DNA from: JALYUM01 sp036688685
GTDB taxonomy: Bacteria; Pseudomonadota; Gammaproteobacteria; Burkholderiales; Burkholderiaceae_D
Assembly: GCF_036688685.1 (NCBI RefSeq)
Contig: NZ_JAQQPS010000017.1
Coordinates: 1-64,000 of the forward strand
Length of the DNA stretch: 64,000 bases
Reading direction: 5' to 3'
The notes beneath the pieces were generated by a model. The model searched no databases, was not told the DNA's origin, and saw only the letters and a list, made by a program, of their open reading frames with translations. Position 1 is the first letter of the stretch. Each line of letters begins with the position of its first letter. Below are positions 1 to 8,305 of this stretch, piece after piece. The position numbers and the translations under genes are program-made.

Positions 1-46
1 GGCGCCCACGTTTGCATTGATCGGCGACGCAAGACGCTGACAGCAA

Positions 47-75
47 AACAGCCGCGCTGTTGGCGGCTGTTTTTT
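47..75. terminator. Rho-independent hairpin downstream of tRNA-Pro
   Basis: A 9-bp perfect stem (47-55 with 63-71) and 7-nt loop are followed by a T-run at 70-75 on the plus strand and by a shorter T-run on the minus strand. It can therefore end the minus-strand tRNA transcript as well as a gene entering from the left edge. Confidence 0.75.
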
Positions 76-87
76 GAAGGGACTGCA

Positions 88-164
88 TGGTCGGGGTGAG
101 AGGATTCGAACCTCCGGCCTCTACGTCCCGAACGTAGCGCTCTACCGGGCTAAGCTACACCCCG
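88..164 (-). tRNA. tRNA-Pro (anticodon CGG)
   Basis: Read on the minus strand, the sequence folds as a full cloverleaf. The acceptor stem is CGGGGTG/CACCCCG, the anticodon stem is CTACG/CGTAG around loop TTCGGGA (anticodon CGG), and the T-loop is GGTTCGAATCC. The 3' ACCA is encoded at 88-91. The tRNA lies downstream of ispB on the same strand, separated from it by a terminator-like hairpin. Confidence 0.95.
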
Positions 165-180
165 ACGGCAATGCGAGCCT

Positions 181-223
181 GAAAAAAGAAACGGGAAAGC
201 AGAATGTAATTCCGCTTTCCCGT
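181..223 (-). terminator. Terminator of ispB
   Basis: A 10-bp stem (191-200 with 214-223), extended inside by GAAT/ATTC, is followed on the minus strand by a T-rich tract (complement of 181-190). It sits 35 nt past the ispB stop codon, between ispB and tRNA-Pro. Confidence 0.75.
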
Positions 224-257
224 CATTGTCAATTGCTACTGAACGTACGTGGCTGGA

Positions 258-1247
258 TCAGTGATTGCGGTCCACCGCAAACGTGCACAACTGCAGCAAA
301 TTCTGTTTGAATTCCGTCTCCGGCAAATCGGCAATCGCGCTGGCGGCGCGGTCGGCGGCCCTCACGGCGGCGTCGCGCGTGTAATCGAGCGCACCGCTGC
401 TGGTGACGGCGGCGAGCACCGCGTCGAAATGCGACTCGTCGCCGTTTTCGATGCATTCGCGCACCAGCTCGCGCTGGGCCCGCGTGCCGTTTTCCATCAG
501 CCAGATCAGCGGCAGCGTCGGCTTGCCTTCGCGCAGGTCGTCGCCGACGTTCTTGCCGATTTCAAGGGCGTCGCCAGCGTAGTCGAGCACGTCGTCGATC
601 AGCTGGAAAGCGGTGCCGAGCGAGCGGCCGTATTCACCAGCGGCCTCGATGTGCGCCTCGCCAGCGCCGGCGACCAGGGCGCCGAGCTGAGCGGCCGCTT
701 CGAACAGCTTGGCTGTTTTCGAGCGGATCACGTTCAGGTAACTTTCCTCGGTCACATCCGGGTCGTGCATGTTGAGCAGCTGCAGCACCTCGCCTTCGGC
801 AATCACGTTGGTCGCATCCGACAGGATTTGCTGGACCCGCATATCGTTCAGGCCGACCATCATTTGGAATGAACGCGAATAGAGGAAGTCGCCGACCAGT
901 ACCGACGCGGCGTTGCCAAACAGGGCGTTGGCGGTCTGGCGTCCGCGCCGCATCGACGATTCATCGACGACGTCGTCGTGCAGCAGCGTGGCGGTGTGGA
1001 TGAACTCGACGGTGGCGGCCAGCTCGTGGTGGGCGACACCCTCGTAGCCGTGGGCATTGGCAAGTAACAGCACCAGCACGGGACGGATGCGCTTGCCCCC
1101 GGCGCTGATGATGTATTCGGCGATTTGATTGACCAGGCTCACCTCGGAATGCAGGCGCTGACGGATCACCCGGTTGACAGCCTCCATGTCGGTGGCGATC
1201 GAGTGGGCAATATTGTTCTGCTGTGCGGGTAGGAGAGCGGCGGACAA
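258..1247 (-). CDS. ispB: Octaprenyl diphosphate synthase
   Basis: Trans-acting polyprenyl diphosphate synthase that elongates farnesyl diphosphate with isopentenyl diphosphate to make the ubiquinone side chain. Both aspartate-rich motifs are present: DDVVD (about residues 91-95) and DDVLD (about 218-222), with the GGKRIRP substrate-binding segment near residue 51. The TTG at 1247 is preferred as start: it has an AGG Shine-Dalgarno core 6 nt upstream and gives about 329 residues, near the family norm of 310-325. Upstream in-frame starts (ATG at 1289, a longer one at 1331) add residues, and the longest reads through a palindromic repeat. It is divergent from rplU, the usual betaproteobacterial ispB | rplU-rpmA-obg arrangement. 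Confidence 0.92.
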   Translation of the reverse strand: MSAALLPAQQNNIAHSIATDMEAVNRVIRQRLHSEVSLVNQIAEYIISAGGKRIRPVLVLLLANAHGYEGVAHHELAATVEFIHTATLLHDDVVDESSMRRGRQTANALFGNAASVLVGDFLYSRSFQMMVGLNDMRVQQILSDATNVIAEGEVLQLLNMHDPDVTEESYLNVIRSKTAKLFEAAAQLGALVAGAGEAHIEAAGEYGRSLGTAFQLIDDVLDYAGDALEIGKNVGDDLREGKPTLPLIWLMENGTRAQRELVRECIENGDESHFDAVLAAVTSSGALDYTRDAAVRAADRAASAIADLPETEFKQNLLQLCTFAVDRNH

Positions 1248-1301
1248 GGCGAACCTGCGAGTGACGATAGTGCCAGCATTATACGGCATGCACGCAGGCG
1301 C

Positions 1302-1323
1302 CGTCCCCGCGCAGGCGGGGACG
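1302..1323. repeat. REP-like palindrome
   Basis: A perfect 9-bp inverted repeat (1302-1310 with 1315-1323) around loop GCAG, of the form CGTCCCCGC-GCAG-GCGGGGACG. It lies in the ispB-rplU divergent intergenic region. It resembles the palindromes near 12.34 kb and 21.4 kb and is probably a member of the same dispersed family. Confidence 0.7.
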
Positions 1324-1400
1324 CGTACCACCTTGATTTCACGAGGACGTCAACGCGCAAGTTGTCGACATACCACGAACAGAAGCAACGTGGATGACTT

Positions 1401-1429
1401 TTGACGAGGATTTGTGTTCCGTGTATAAT
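1401..1429 (+). promoter_or_regulatory. Sigma-70 promoter of rplU-rpmA
   Basis: A -35 hexamer TTGACG (1401-1406) and a perfect -10 TATAAT (1424-1429) are separated by 17 bp. This is the strongest housekeeping promoter match noted in the window. It lies 80 bp upstream of the rplU start codon. Confidence 0.85.
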
Positions 1430-1509
1430 CTGCGGTTCCCCCGGTTGCGTATCAGTTTCATGGCATGTGCCGAGGGCATTTTATTTATCATTTGATGAGG
1501 TTTTCAATC

Positions 1510-1821
1510 ATGTACGCGGTCATAAAAACCGGTGGCAAGCAATATAAAGTTGTCGCTGGCGAAAAACTTAAAGTAGAACAGATACCGGCAGACATTGGTT
1601 CCGAACTCACCATCGATCAAGTCCTCGCAGTAGGCGCGGGCGACACCATTAAATTTGGTGCGCCATTGGTCGAAGGTGCAACGGTTCTGGTTACTGTTGT
1701 GGCACACGGTCGTCACGATAAGGTGAAGATTTTCAAGATGCGTCGTCGTAAGCACTACCAGAAGCACCAAGGCCATCGTCAGAACTACACCGAAATCCAA
1801 ATCGTCTCGATCAACGGCTAA
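1510..1821 (+). CDS. rplU: 50S ribosomal protein L21
   Basis: Structural protein of the large ribosomal subunit that binds 23S rRNA. The 103-residue product begins MYAVIKTGGKQYKV, the diagnostic L21 N-terminus, and carries the basic C-terminal RNA-binding segment KMRRRKHYQKHQGHRQ. An upstream in-frame start at 1465 exists, but the ATG at 1510 has AGG at 1498-1500 and matches the family start. It is followed after 40 bp by rpmA and driven by the promoter at 1401-1429. Confidence 0.98.
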   Translation: MYAVIKTGGKQYKVVAGEKLKVEQIPADIGSELTIDQVLAVGAGDTIKFGAPLVEGATVLVTVVAHGRHDKVKIFKMRRRKHYQKHQGHRQNYTEIQIVSING

Positions 1822-1861
1822 TCGCTGTTCGTCCAGTAACCAGAGCTATCAGGAGCATTAA

Positions 1862-2149
1862 ATGGCACACAAAAAAGGCGGCGGCACAACGCGCAACGGC
1901 CGTGACTCAGAAGCAAAGCGCCTCGGCGTTAAAGTCTACGGCGGCCAGGCTATCAACGCCGGCGGCATCATCATCCGTCAGCGCGGCACCCCAGTGCGCG
2001 CAGGCGAAGGCGTCGGCACCGGCAAGGATCACACCCTGTTCGCGCTGATCGCAGGCAAAGTCAAGTTCGTTAAAAAAGGTATCGGTTCGAAGCAGTTCGT
2101 TACCGTTATCGCGAACGAAGCAGTTGCAGTTGAAGCCGTAGCAGCGTAA
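1862..2149 (+). CDS. rpmA: 50S ribosomal protein L27
   Basis: Large-subunit protein whose N-terminus reaches the peptidyl-transferase centre. The 95-residue product starts MAHKKGGGTTRNGRDS and contains GGIIIRQRGTPVRAGEGVG, the L27 signature. The start is supported by AGGAG at 1851-1855. It is co-transcribed with rplU, and a terminator follows 39 nt after the stop. The C-terminal tail, rich in Ala, Val and Glu, is slightly longer than in E. coli. Confidence 0.98.
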   Translation: MAHKKGGGTTRNGRDSEAKRLGVKVYGGQAINAGGIIIRQRGTPVRAGEGVGTGKDHTLFALIAGKVKFVKKGIGSKQFVTVIANEAVAVEAVAA

Positions 2150-2187
2150 TCAGGTAGTACGATCTGTAAGGCGCAAGCCTTCCATCG

Positions 2188-2216
2188 AAAGGCTCTGCCC
2201 AAGGTAGAGCCTTTTT
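2188..2216 (+). terminator. Terminator of rplU-rpmA
   Basis: A 9-bp perfect stem AAAGGCTCT/AGAGCCTTT (2188-2196 with 2206-2214) is followed by a T-run and a second T-rich tract to 2224. It lies between rpmA and obgE, so obgE is either expressed by readthrough or from its own promoter. Confidence 0.85.
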
Positions 2217-2237
2217 AGTTTTTTGGCGGTACAAAAC

Positions 2238-3350
2238 ATGAAATTTATCGACGAAGCAAAAATCGAAGTCATCGCCGGCGACGGCGGGAATGGCTGCGCC
2301 TCGTTCTGCCGCGAAAAGTTCCGTCCATTCGGCGGGCCGGACGGCGGCGACGGCGGCAAAGGTGGATCGATCTGGGCTGTTGCAGACCGCAACATCAATA
2401 CCCTGGTCGACTTCCGCTATTCGAAAATGCACAAGGGCAAAGACGGCGAGCCGGGTCGCGGCGCGGATTGCTACGGCAAGGGCGCTGACGATATCTATAT
2501 GCGCATGCCGGTCGGCACCCTGATCGTCGATAACAACAACGGCGAGATCATGGCCGATCTGACCGAACACGGCCAGATGGAACTGCTCGCCAAAGGCGGC
2601 GAAGGCGGCTGGGGCAATATCCACTTCAAGTCGTCGACCAACCGCGCGCCACGGCAAAAGACCGAGGGCAAGGAAGGCGAACGGCGCGAACTGCGCCTCG
2701 AGCTCAAAGTCCTCGCGGACGTGGGCCTGCTGGGCATGCCGAATGCCGGTAAATCGACCTTCATCACGGCCGTGTCGAACGCGAAGCCGAAGATTGCCGA
2801 TTACCCGTTCACGACCTTGCACCCGAATCTGGGCGTGGTGCGCGTGTCGCACGAAAAAAGCTTCGTCATCGCCGATATTCCCGGTCTGATCGAAGGCGCA
2901 TCGGAAGGCGCGGGCCTCGGCCACCAGTTCCTGCGCCACCTGCAGCGCACCGGTTTGCTGCTGCACATTGTCGACTTCTCGGGATTCGGCGAAAACGTCG
3001 ACCCGGTCAAGGAAGCCAAGGCGCTGGTGCGTGAACTCGAAAAATACGATGAGGAATTGCTGAACAAGCCACGCTGGCTGGTTCTCAACAAGCTCGACGT
3101 CGTGGACGAAGAAGAGCGCAAGAAAAAGGTCAAGGACTTCATCAAGAAGATGGCCTGGAAGGGTCCTTACTTCGAGATCTCGGCCTTGAGCCACGACGGT
3201 TGCCCGGAACTGGTTAACGCCATCTACAAGCACCTGGAAGAAAAGAAAGCGCAGACCTTCCGCGCCGAAGAAACCCAGATGACCGAAGAAGCGCGTGGCA
3301 TTGCCTCGATCGATCCGGACGATCCGCGTTTCAAGATCCTCGAAGACTGA
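2238..3350 (+). CDS. obgE: Obg family GTPase (ObgE/CgtA)
   Basis: Ribosome-associated GTPase involved in 50S assembly and stress control. The glycine-rich Obg fold occupies about residues 1-159. The G domain follows, with G1 GMPNAGKS (about 166-173), G3 DIPGLIEGA and G4 NKLD. The 370-residue length is typical. The ATG at 2238 gives the canonical MKFIDEA start; an in-frame TTG at 2223 would add five residues without family support. The next gene begins 2 nt after the stop, so obgE, the small membrane protein and proB form one transcription unit. Confidence 0.97.
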   Translation: MKFIDEAKIEVIAGDGGNGCASFCREKFRPFGGPDGGDGGKGGSIWAVADRNINTLVDFRYSKMHKGKDGEPGRGADCYGKGADDIYMRMPVGTLIVDNNNGEIMADLTEHGQMELLAKGGEGGWGNIHFKSSTNRAPRQKTEGKEGERRELRLELKVLADVGLLGMPNAGKSTFITAVSNAKPKIADYPFTTLHPNLGVVRVSHEKSFVIADIPGLIEGASEGAGLGHQFLRHLQRTGLLLHIVDFSGFGENVDPVKEAKALVRELEKYDEELLNKPRWLVLNKLDVVDEEERKKKVKDFIKKMAWKGPYFEISALSHDGCPELVNAIYKHLEEKKAQTFRAEETQMTEEARGIASIDPDDPRFKILED

Positions 3351-3352
3351 TC

Positions 3353-3775
3353 TTGGCAGTATCCCTGTCGCGTGCGGGTTTGCGTGCAAGCTTGCGCGCA
3401 CGGCTGTTATGGCTGTGCGCGACCGCCAGTTCGCTGGCGGCGCTCATTGCCTTGCTCGACCCTGACCGGGTCGCGCGCGCGACCGGGGAGTTTTTGATTG
3501 GCGTAAACGGCTACAGCCAGTTCTACGCAAGTTATGTCGGAGTCCGTGTCGCTACCGCGGCACTGGCTTACCTGGCAGCCGGACGGCGCGATCAGCCCCT
3601 CCTTGGCGACCTGACAGCCATGTTCCTGTTGGCGCCCCCCGCGGGCCGCCTGATCGCCGCGTTTGCGATTGGCTTGCCTACCGGATTTCTGTTTGCCGTC
3701 TGTGCGCTCGAATTGCTGGCCGGCCTCGCGCTGCTGGCATTGCGTCCGCCGTCCACGCCCTTGATTCCGCCATGA
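3353..3775 (+). CDS. Small membrane protein between obgE and proB
   Basis: A 140-residue hydrophobic protein of unknown function. It has an N-terminal membrane segment (about residues 18-36), a central hydrophobic stretch with alternating small residues, and a strongly hydrophobic C-terminal half, so about four membrane helices. The spacing of Gly/Ser/Tyr around NGYSQFYASYVGVR resembles the DUF4345 family, but I am not certain. The only plausible start is TTG (3353), 2 nt after the obgE stop. The 3' end overlaps the proB start by 4 nt (ATGA), which points to translational coupling with proB. Confidence 0.7.
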   Translation: MAVSLSRAGLRASLRARLLWLCATASSLAALIALLDPDRVARATGEFLIGVNGYSQFYASYVGVRVATAALAYLAAGRRDQPLLGDLTAMFLLAPPAGRLIAAFAIGLPTGFLFAVCALELLAGLALLALRPPSTPLIPP

Positions 3776-4887
3776 CCCTTATCCAGCACGCTTCCCGCAT
3801 CATCGTCAAAGTAGGTTCCTCGCTCGTCACCAATGACGGCCGCGGCCTCGACCACGCGGCGATTGCCCGCTGGGCCAGTCAGATTGCCGCTTTGCGCGCT
3901 CTCGGCAAGGAAGTCGTCCTGGTCAGTTCGGGCGCGATCGCCGAAGGCATGCTGCGGCTCGGCTTCGAGAAGCGCCCCACCGATATCCACGAATTGCAGG
4001 CCTGCGCCGCCGTCGGCCAGATGGGCCTGGCCCAAATCTACGAAACCAGTTTTCGCGCGCATGGCATCGGCACGGCGCAAGTGCTGCTCACGCACGCCGA
4101 CCTGGCCGACCGCGAACGCTATCTGAATGCCCGGTCAACGCTGACCACCTTGCTGCGCCTGGGCGTGGTGCCGATCATCAACGAAAACGACACGGTCGTC
4201 ACCGATGAAATCAAGTTCGGCGACAACGATACCTTGGGCGCGCTGGTGGCGAACCTGATCGAAGCCGATGCGCTGGTCATTCTCACCGACCAGCGTGGGC
4301 TGTTTTCCGCCGACCCGCGCAAGGATCCCGCCGCGCACCTGATCGCCGAGGCGCAGGCTGGCGACCCGGCGCTCGAAGCCATGGCGGGCGGCGCCGGCAG
4401 CAGCATAGGCCGCGGCGGCATGCTGACCAAGGTGCTGGCGGCGCGCCGTGCGGCCCGTTCGGGCGCATCGACCGTGATTGCCTGGGGCCGTGAAGAGGAC
4501 GTCCTGACGCGCCTGGCGCAGGGCGAGGCGATCGGCACCCAACTGACCGCGCCAACCGGGCGCCTGACCGCCCGCCGCCAGTGGCTGGTCGATCACCTGC
4601 ACACCACGGGCGAGGTGATGCTCGACGCCGGCGCCGTGCAGAAGTTGGTCAAGGAAGGCAAATCGCTGCTGCCGATCGGTGTCACCCGCGTGGCGGGTGA
4701 GTTCGGGCGCGGCGCGCTCATTACGTGCGTCGGGCCGGATGGCGTGGCGGTGGCGCGCGGGCTGACTAACTACACCAGCATCGAAGCGCGCCGCATCATG
4801 CGGCAGCCATCGAGCAAGATCGAGGGCATCCTCGGGTATATGGAAGGTCCGGAGTTAATCCACCGCGACAATATGGTCTTGCTGTAA
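3772..4887 (+). CDS. proB: Glutamate 5-kinase
   Basis: Catalyses the ATP-dependent phosphorylation of glutamate, the first committed step of proline synthesis. The amino-acid-kinase domain (about residues 1-260) shows the N-terminal KVGSSLVT nucleotide motif, the VSSGAI segment, INENDTV, and GGMLTK near residue 220. A C-terminal PUA domain (about 280-371) carries GKSLLPIGVTRVAGEFGRG. The 371-residue length matches two-domain bacterial ProB. It overlaps the upstream small gene by 4 nt, and its last 33 nt overlap the convergent nth gene. Confidence 0.97.
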   Translation: MTLIQHASRIIVKVGSSLVTNDGRGLDHAAIARWASQIAALRALGKEVVLVSSGAIAEGMLRLGFEKRPTDIHELQACAAVGQMGLAQIYETSFRAHGIGTAQVLLTHADLADRERYLNARSTLTTLLRLGVVPIINENDTVVTDEIKFGDNDTLGALVANLIEADALVILTDQRGLFSADPRKDPAAHLIAEAQAGDPALEAMAGGAGSSIGRGGMLTKVLAARRAARSGASTVIAWGREEDVLTRLAQGEAIGTQLTAPTGRLTARRQWLVDHLHTTGEVMLDAGAVQKLVKEGKSLLPIGVTRVAGEFGRGALITCVGPDGVAVARGLTNYTSIEARRIMRQPSSKIEGILGYMEGPELIHRDNMVLL

Positions 4888-5547
4888 CGCCGCCGGCGCC
4901 ATGGCGCCTTCGGGTGCCGGCGTCTTCGCCTTGAATTCGCACAGGTCGGCAATCAGGCAATTCCAGCACAGCGGTTTGCGCGCGATGCAGGTGTAGCGCC
5001 CGTGCAGGATCAGCCAGTGATGCGCATCCTGCAAAAAATCCTTCGGCACGAATTTCAATAACTTCTGTTCGACAATCTCGACCGTCTTCCCCGGCGCGAT
5101 ATTGGTCCGGTTCGCCACCCGAAAGATGTGCGTGTCGACCGCCATCGTGGGCTGCCCGAACGCGGTATTGAGCACCACATTCGCGGTCTTGCGGCCCACG
5201 CCCGGCAAGGCCTCCAGTGCCTCGCGCACGGGCGGCACTTCGCCGCCGTATTGATCTACCAGGATCTGGCAGGTCGCAATCACATTTTTCGCCTTGTTGT
5301 TGTACAGGCCGATCGTGGAGATATACGTTTTCAGTTCATCGACGCCCAGCGCCAGGATCGCAGCGGGCGTGTTTGCCACCGGGTACAGCTTGCGCGTGGC
5401 CTTGTTCACGCCCACGTCGGTCGACTGGGCCGACAGCAGCACGGCAATCAACAGTTCGAATGGCGTGGTGTATTCGAGCTCGGTTTTCGGATGCGGATTG
5501 GCCTGGCGAAAGCGCTGGAAGATGGTCAGGCGTTTGGCGGGATTCAT
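4855..5547 (-). CDS. nth: Endonuclease III
   Basis: DNA glycosylase/AP lyase that removes oxidised pyrimidines. The helix-hairpin-helix LPGVGRKTANVV contains the catalytic Lys, the catalytic Asp lies in AVDTHIFRVANR, and the C-terminal [4Fe-4S] loop has the C-x6-C-x2-C-x5-C spacing (CIARKPLCWNCLIADLC). The 230-residue protein has about 18 extra residues after the cluster compared with E. coli. Its 3' end overlaps proB by 33 nt on the opposite strand. Its start overlaps the rsxB stop by 4 nt, so the two minus-strand genes are translationally coupled. Confidence 0.96.
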   Translation of the reverse strand: MNPAKRLTIFQRFRQANPHPKTELEYTTPFELLIAVLLSAQSTDVGVNKATRKLYPVANTPAAILALGVDELKTYISTIGLYNNKAKNVIATCQILVDQYGGEVPPVREALEALPGVGRKTANVVLNTAFGQPTMAVDTHIFRVANRTNIAPGKTVEIVEQKLLKFVPKDFLQDAHHWLILHGRYTCIARKPLCWNCLIADLCEFKAKTPAPEGAMAPAALQQDHIVAVD

Positions 5548-6245
5548 GTCGGCGTGCCCTTGTTGCGTGCGCGCTCGAGGGCGGCGGCGATGATGGCGCG
5601 CTTGCGTTCCTTCTCGGCCAATTCTTCCGGCGTGTTGGTGGTCTCGGCCGTCACGTCGCGCATTTTCTGGACTGCCTTGGCCGCGAGCCGTGCATCGTTT
5701 TCAAGCCGCTCGCGCGCCAGCCTGGCGGTCCTGAAATCGTGGCGCGCGCGCGCAGCGTCCGCCTCCGGCTGCGACCAGGCGTCCCAGCCGGTCGTGGTGG
5801 TAACCGGCACCATCGCGATGCAATCGACCGGGCAGGGCGCCACGCACAGGTCGCAGCCGGTGCACAGGTCGGGCAGGATGGTGTGCATCTGCTTCGACGC
5901 GCCCAGGATGGCGTCGACCGGGCAGGCCTGGATGCACAGCGTGCAGCCGATGCACAGGCTTTCGTCGATGACGGCCACCGGGCGCGGGCGCTCTACGCCG
6001 TTGACCGGATTGATGGGAATGACGGTGCGTCCCGTGGCGCTTACCAGGCGACGGACACCTTCAATGCCGCCCGGCGGGCACTGGTTGATGTCCGCTTCAC
6101 CCGCTGCGATGGCTTCGGCATACGGCCGGCAGGCGGGGTAGCCGCACTTGGTGCATTGGGTCTGCGGCAGCAGGTCCTCGAGAATGTCGGCGAGCGGTTT
6201 GGTCACGGCGTAGGCGAAAGTGGCAAAGACGTCATTATCCTGCAA
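5544..6245 (-). CDS. rsxB: RnfB/RsxB-like iron-sulfur electron-transfer protein
   Basis: Contains an RnfB-type 4Fe-4S domain (Cys31, Cys34, Cys39, Cys56) followed by a two-cluster ferredoxin domain (CxxCxxCxxxCP from Cys98 and again from Cys128). The 233-residue protein lacks the long N-terminal membrane helix of true RnfB, and no other rnf genes are nearby. It is probably a solitary electron carrier, a known betaproteobacterial arrangement next to nth. Pairing with nth, an Fe-S enzyme, might reflect a redox or cluster-maintenance role, but that is inference. The last third is charged and helical. Confidence 0.88.
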   Translation of the reverse strand: MQDNDVFATFAYAVTKPLADILEDLLPQTQCTKCGYPACRPYAEAIAAGEADINQCPPGGIEGVRRLVSATGRTVIPINPVNGVERPRPVAVIDESLCIGCTLCIQACPVDAILGASKQMHTILPDLCTGCDLCVAPCPVDCIAMVPVTTTTGWDAWSQPEADAARARHDFRTARLARERLENDARLAAKAVQKMRDVTAETTNTPEELAEKERKRAIIAAALERARNKGTPT

Positions 6246-6340
6246 ATTTGCCTGATTTTACAGAAGGTTGCCTAGCGAACAGAGCGTGATGCGAAAAGGG
6301 TGTCTACTAGAAAACATACACCAAGACCAAGGAAACTATC

Positions 6341-6787
6341 ATGTTCAAGAAACTCCTCATTCCAGTACTGATCGCAGCGACCATCTCGAGCGTGGCGGTG
6401 GCCCAGGACCGCGGCCAGGACCGCGGCCGCGATGACCGCAACCGCGGTGATAATATGCAACGCAATAACGATAACAACCGCGACAATAACCACCGTGGGA
6501 ACGATCACCGCGGCAATGACCGCCGTGACGACCACCGCAACGATTATCGTGGCAACGACCAGCGCGGCCCGATGGCCCACAACCGCGGCGCCGGCCCGCG
6601 CCACGACCTGCGTCGCGGCGGCCGCTTGCCTAGCGAGTATCGCAACCGCCAATACGTCGTCAACGACTGGCGCGGTCATCGTCTGAGCTCGCCGCCACGT
6701 GGTTACCAGTGGGTGCAGACGGGCAGCGATTATGTGCTGGTGGCGGCTGCGACGGGCTTGATTGCGTCGATTCTGCTGAGCCAGTAA
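6341..6787 (+). CDS. RcnB family periplasmic protein
   Basis: A 148-residue secreted protein. The signal peptide covers about residues 1-21 (cleavage after VAVA). A highly polar low-complexity segment (about 22-85) follows, built of repeated Asp/Arg/Asn/Gly/His units such as RGND and HRGND. The RcnB-type C-terminal domain ends with YVVNDWRGHRL, PPRGYQWVQTGSDYVLVA and a hydrophobic tail. E. coli RcnB is a periplasmic protein affecting Ni/Co retention. The His/Asp-rich region could bind metal, but a metal role here is inference. It is monocistronic and ends at a bidirectional terminator. Confidence 0.85.
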   Translation: MFKKLLIPVLIAATISSVAVAQDRGQDRGRDDRNRGDNMQRNNDNNRDNNHRGNDHRGNDRRDDHRNDYRGNDQRGPMAHNRGAGPRHDLRRGGRLPSEYRNRQYVVNDWRGHRLSSPPRGYQWVQTGSDYVLVAAATGLIASILLSQ

Positions 6788-6803
6788 CTCGCAGCCTGTA
6801 CCA

Positions 6804-6838
6804 ATCAAAAATGCCGCGAAATTCGCGGCATTTTTGAT
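6804..6838. terminator. Bidirectional terminator between rcnB-like gene and phaZ
   Basis: A 17-bp perfect inverted repeat (6804-6820 with 6822-6838) with A and T tracts on its flanks works for both convergent genes. The minus-strand phaZ stop codon is 17 nt to the right. Confidence 0.9.
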
Positions 6839-6854
6839 TTCGGCGGCGCCTCGA

Positions 6855-8090
6855 TCAACCGTGCGCCTTGATGAACTCACCAATCTTCGGTGCAATGATC
6901 TCGCGCCAGCGGCGGCCCGAGAAGATGCCGTAGTGCCCGCACTTGGGTGCTACGAAATCCTGCTGCATATGGGCCGGAATGCCGCTGCACAGTTCGTGCG
7001 CGGCCTGGGTCTGGCCGGCGCCGGAGATATCGTCCAGCTCGCCCTCTACCGTCATCAGCGCCACCGTGGTGATGTCTTGCGGTCGCACCAGCTGCCCACC
7101 CACTTCCCAGGTGCCCATCGGCAGGCTGAAGTCCTGAAACACGGTCTTGATCGTGTCCAGGTAGTACTCGGCGGGCATGTCCAGCACCGCGTTGTACTCA
7201 TTGTAGAACTGGCGGTGCGATTCTGCCGGCTCGTCGTCGCCCAGCACCAGGTGCTGATAGAACTCGCGATGGCTTTGCGCGTGGCGGCCCGGGTTCATAG
7301 CGATGAAACCGGCGTGCTGCAGGAAGCCAGGATAAACCTTGCGGCCGTAGGCAGGGTAATTGGCCGGCACCGCATAAATCACGGTGTTCTCGAACCACGA
7401 GAACGGCTTTTCGGTCGCCAGGTCGTTGACCGCGGTCGGCGACTTACGCGGGTCAATCGGGCCGCCCATCATCGTCATCGTTTTCGGCAGCTTGTCGTCT
7501 TTTTGCGTCGCCATCAGTGAAATGGCGGCCAGCACCGGCACGGTTGGCTGGCAGACGGAAATGACGTGCAGGTCCGGGGCGAGCAGACGGATGAAGTCCT
7601 GGACATAATAAATATAGTCGTCCAGGTGGAACGGGCCGGCCGACAGCGGCACCATGCGGGCGTCGGTCCAGTCGGTGATGTAGACGTCGTGACCTGGCAA
7701 CAACCCGCGCACGGTGTCGCGCAGCAGGGTGGAATGGTGGCCCGACAGCGGCGCAACCAGCAACACTTTGGGCTGGTTCAGGGCGGCGCGCGCGGTGTCG
7801 CTCAAGTCCTTCTTGAAATGCAACAGTCGGCAGAATGGTTTTGTGACAACTGTGTATTCGATGATGCCGACCTGCGCACCCTCGACCATGATGCTGTCGA
7901 TGGCGAATGCCGGTTTTTCGTAATCCTTGCCTAAACGGTACATCAGCTCGTATCCAGCGGCGATCCGCTGCGAAAACGGTGTGTGGGCAAATGGGGAGAC
8001 GGGGTTGGAAAACAGTTTGGATGACGCGTCAGCCCACTGCATCAGCGGCGTCAGGAGCGACCGTTGTAATTCGTGCAGTTGGTAAAGCAT
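6855..8090 (-). CDS. phaZ: Intracellular polyhydroxyalkanoate (PHB) depolymerase
   Basis: Mobilises stored polyhydroxybutyrate in the cytoplasm. The 411-residue alpha/beta-hydrolase has the Cys nucleophile typical of Ralstonia-type PhaZ in the elbow VCQPTVPVLAA (Cys180) and a C-terminal catalytic His in CGHYGIFSGRRW. It begins MLYQLHELQRSLLTPLM, as in intracellular depolymerases. It has its own leader region (8091-8250) and ends at the bidirectional hairpin. Together with the PHA-system protein at 11.7 kb it indicates that this organism stores PHA. Confidence 0.95.
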   Translation of the reverse strand: MLYQLHELQRSLLTPLMQWADASSKLFSNPVSPFAHTPFSQRIAAGYELMYRLGKDYEKPAFAIDSIMVEGAQVGIIEYTVVTKPFCRLLHFKKDLSDTARAALNQPKVLLVAPLSGHHSTLLRDTVRGLLPGHDVYITDWTDARMVPLSAGPFHLDDYIYYVQDFIRLLAPDLHVISVCQPTVPVLAAISLMATQKDDKLPKTMTMMGGPIDPRKSPTAVNDLATEKPFSWFENTVIYAVPANYPAYGRKVYPGFLQHAGFIAMNPGRHAQSHREFYQHLVLGDDEPAESHRQFYNEYNAVLDMPAEYYLDTIKTVFQDFSLPMGTWEVGGQLVRPQDITTVALMTVEGELDDISGAGQTQAAHELCSGIPAHMQQDFVAPKCGHYGIFSGRRWREIIAPKIGEFIKAHG

Positions 8091-8256
8091 ATTATTCCTT
8101 CAATAAGTGCAACATCGACAAGCAAACATTTACGTGTCGCATTGCAACATAGCATGGCTTATTCACGCGGGATACAACTATATATCGTTATGGAGTTTGC
8201 GGCACACAACAAGCGTGATCCGTATGTTATCCGTACCACATGGACCCCGGATACGA

Positions 8257-8280
8257 AAATGCCCCGTACTGGACGGGGCA
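8257..8280 (-). terminator. Terminator of the ferredoxin-NADP reductase gene
   Basis: An 8-bp GC-rich stem TGCCCCGT/ACGGGGCA (8260-8267 with 8273-8280) with a 5-nt loop is followed on the minus strand by TTTT. It lies 26 nt downstream of the reductase stop codon. Confidence 0.85.
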
Positions 8281-8305
8281 CTGGTGGATGTTGCGTTTGA
8301 TCTGA

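Noticed and set aside
6432..6686. Thr/Ala-rich frame overlapping the RcnB-like gene
   Set aside because: Out-of-frame reading of the repetitive segment; the other frame has signal peptide and RcnB domain.
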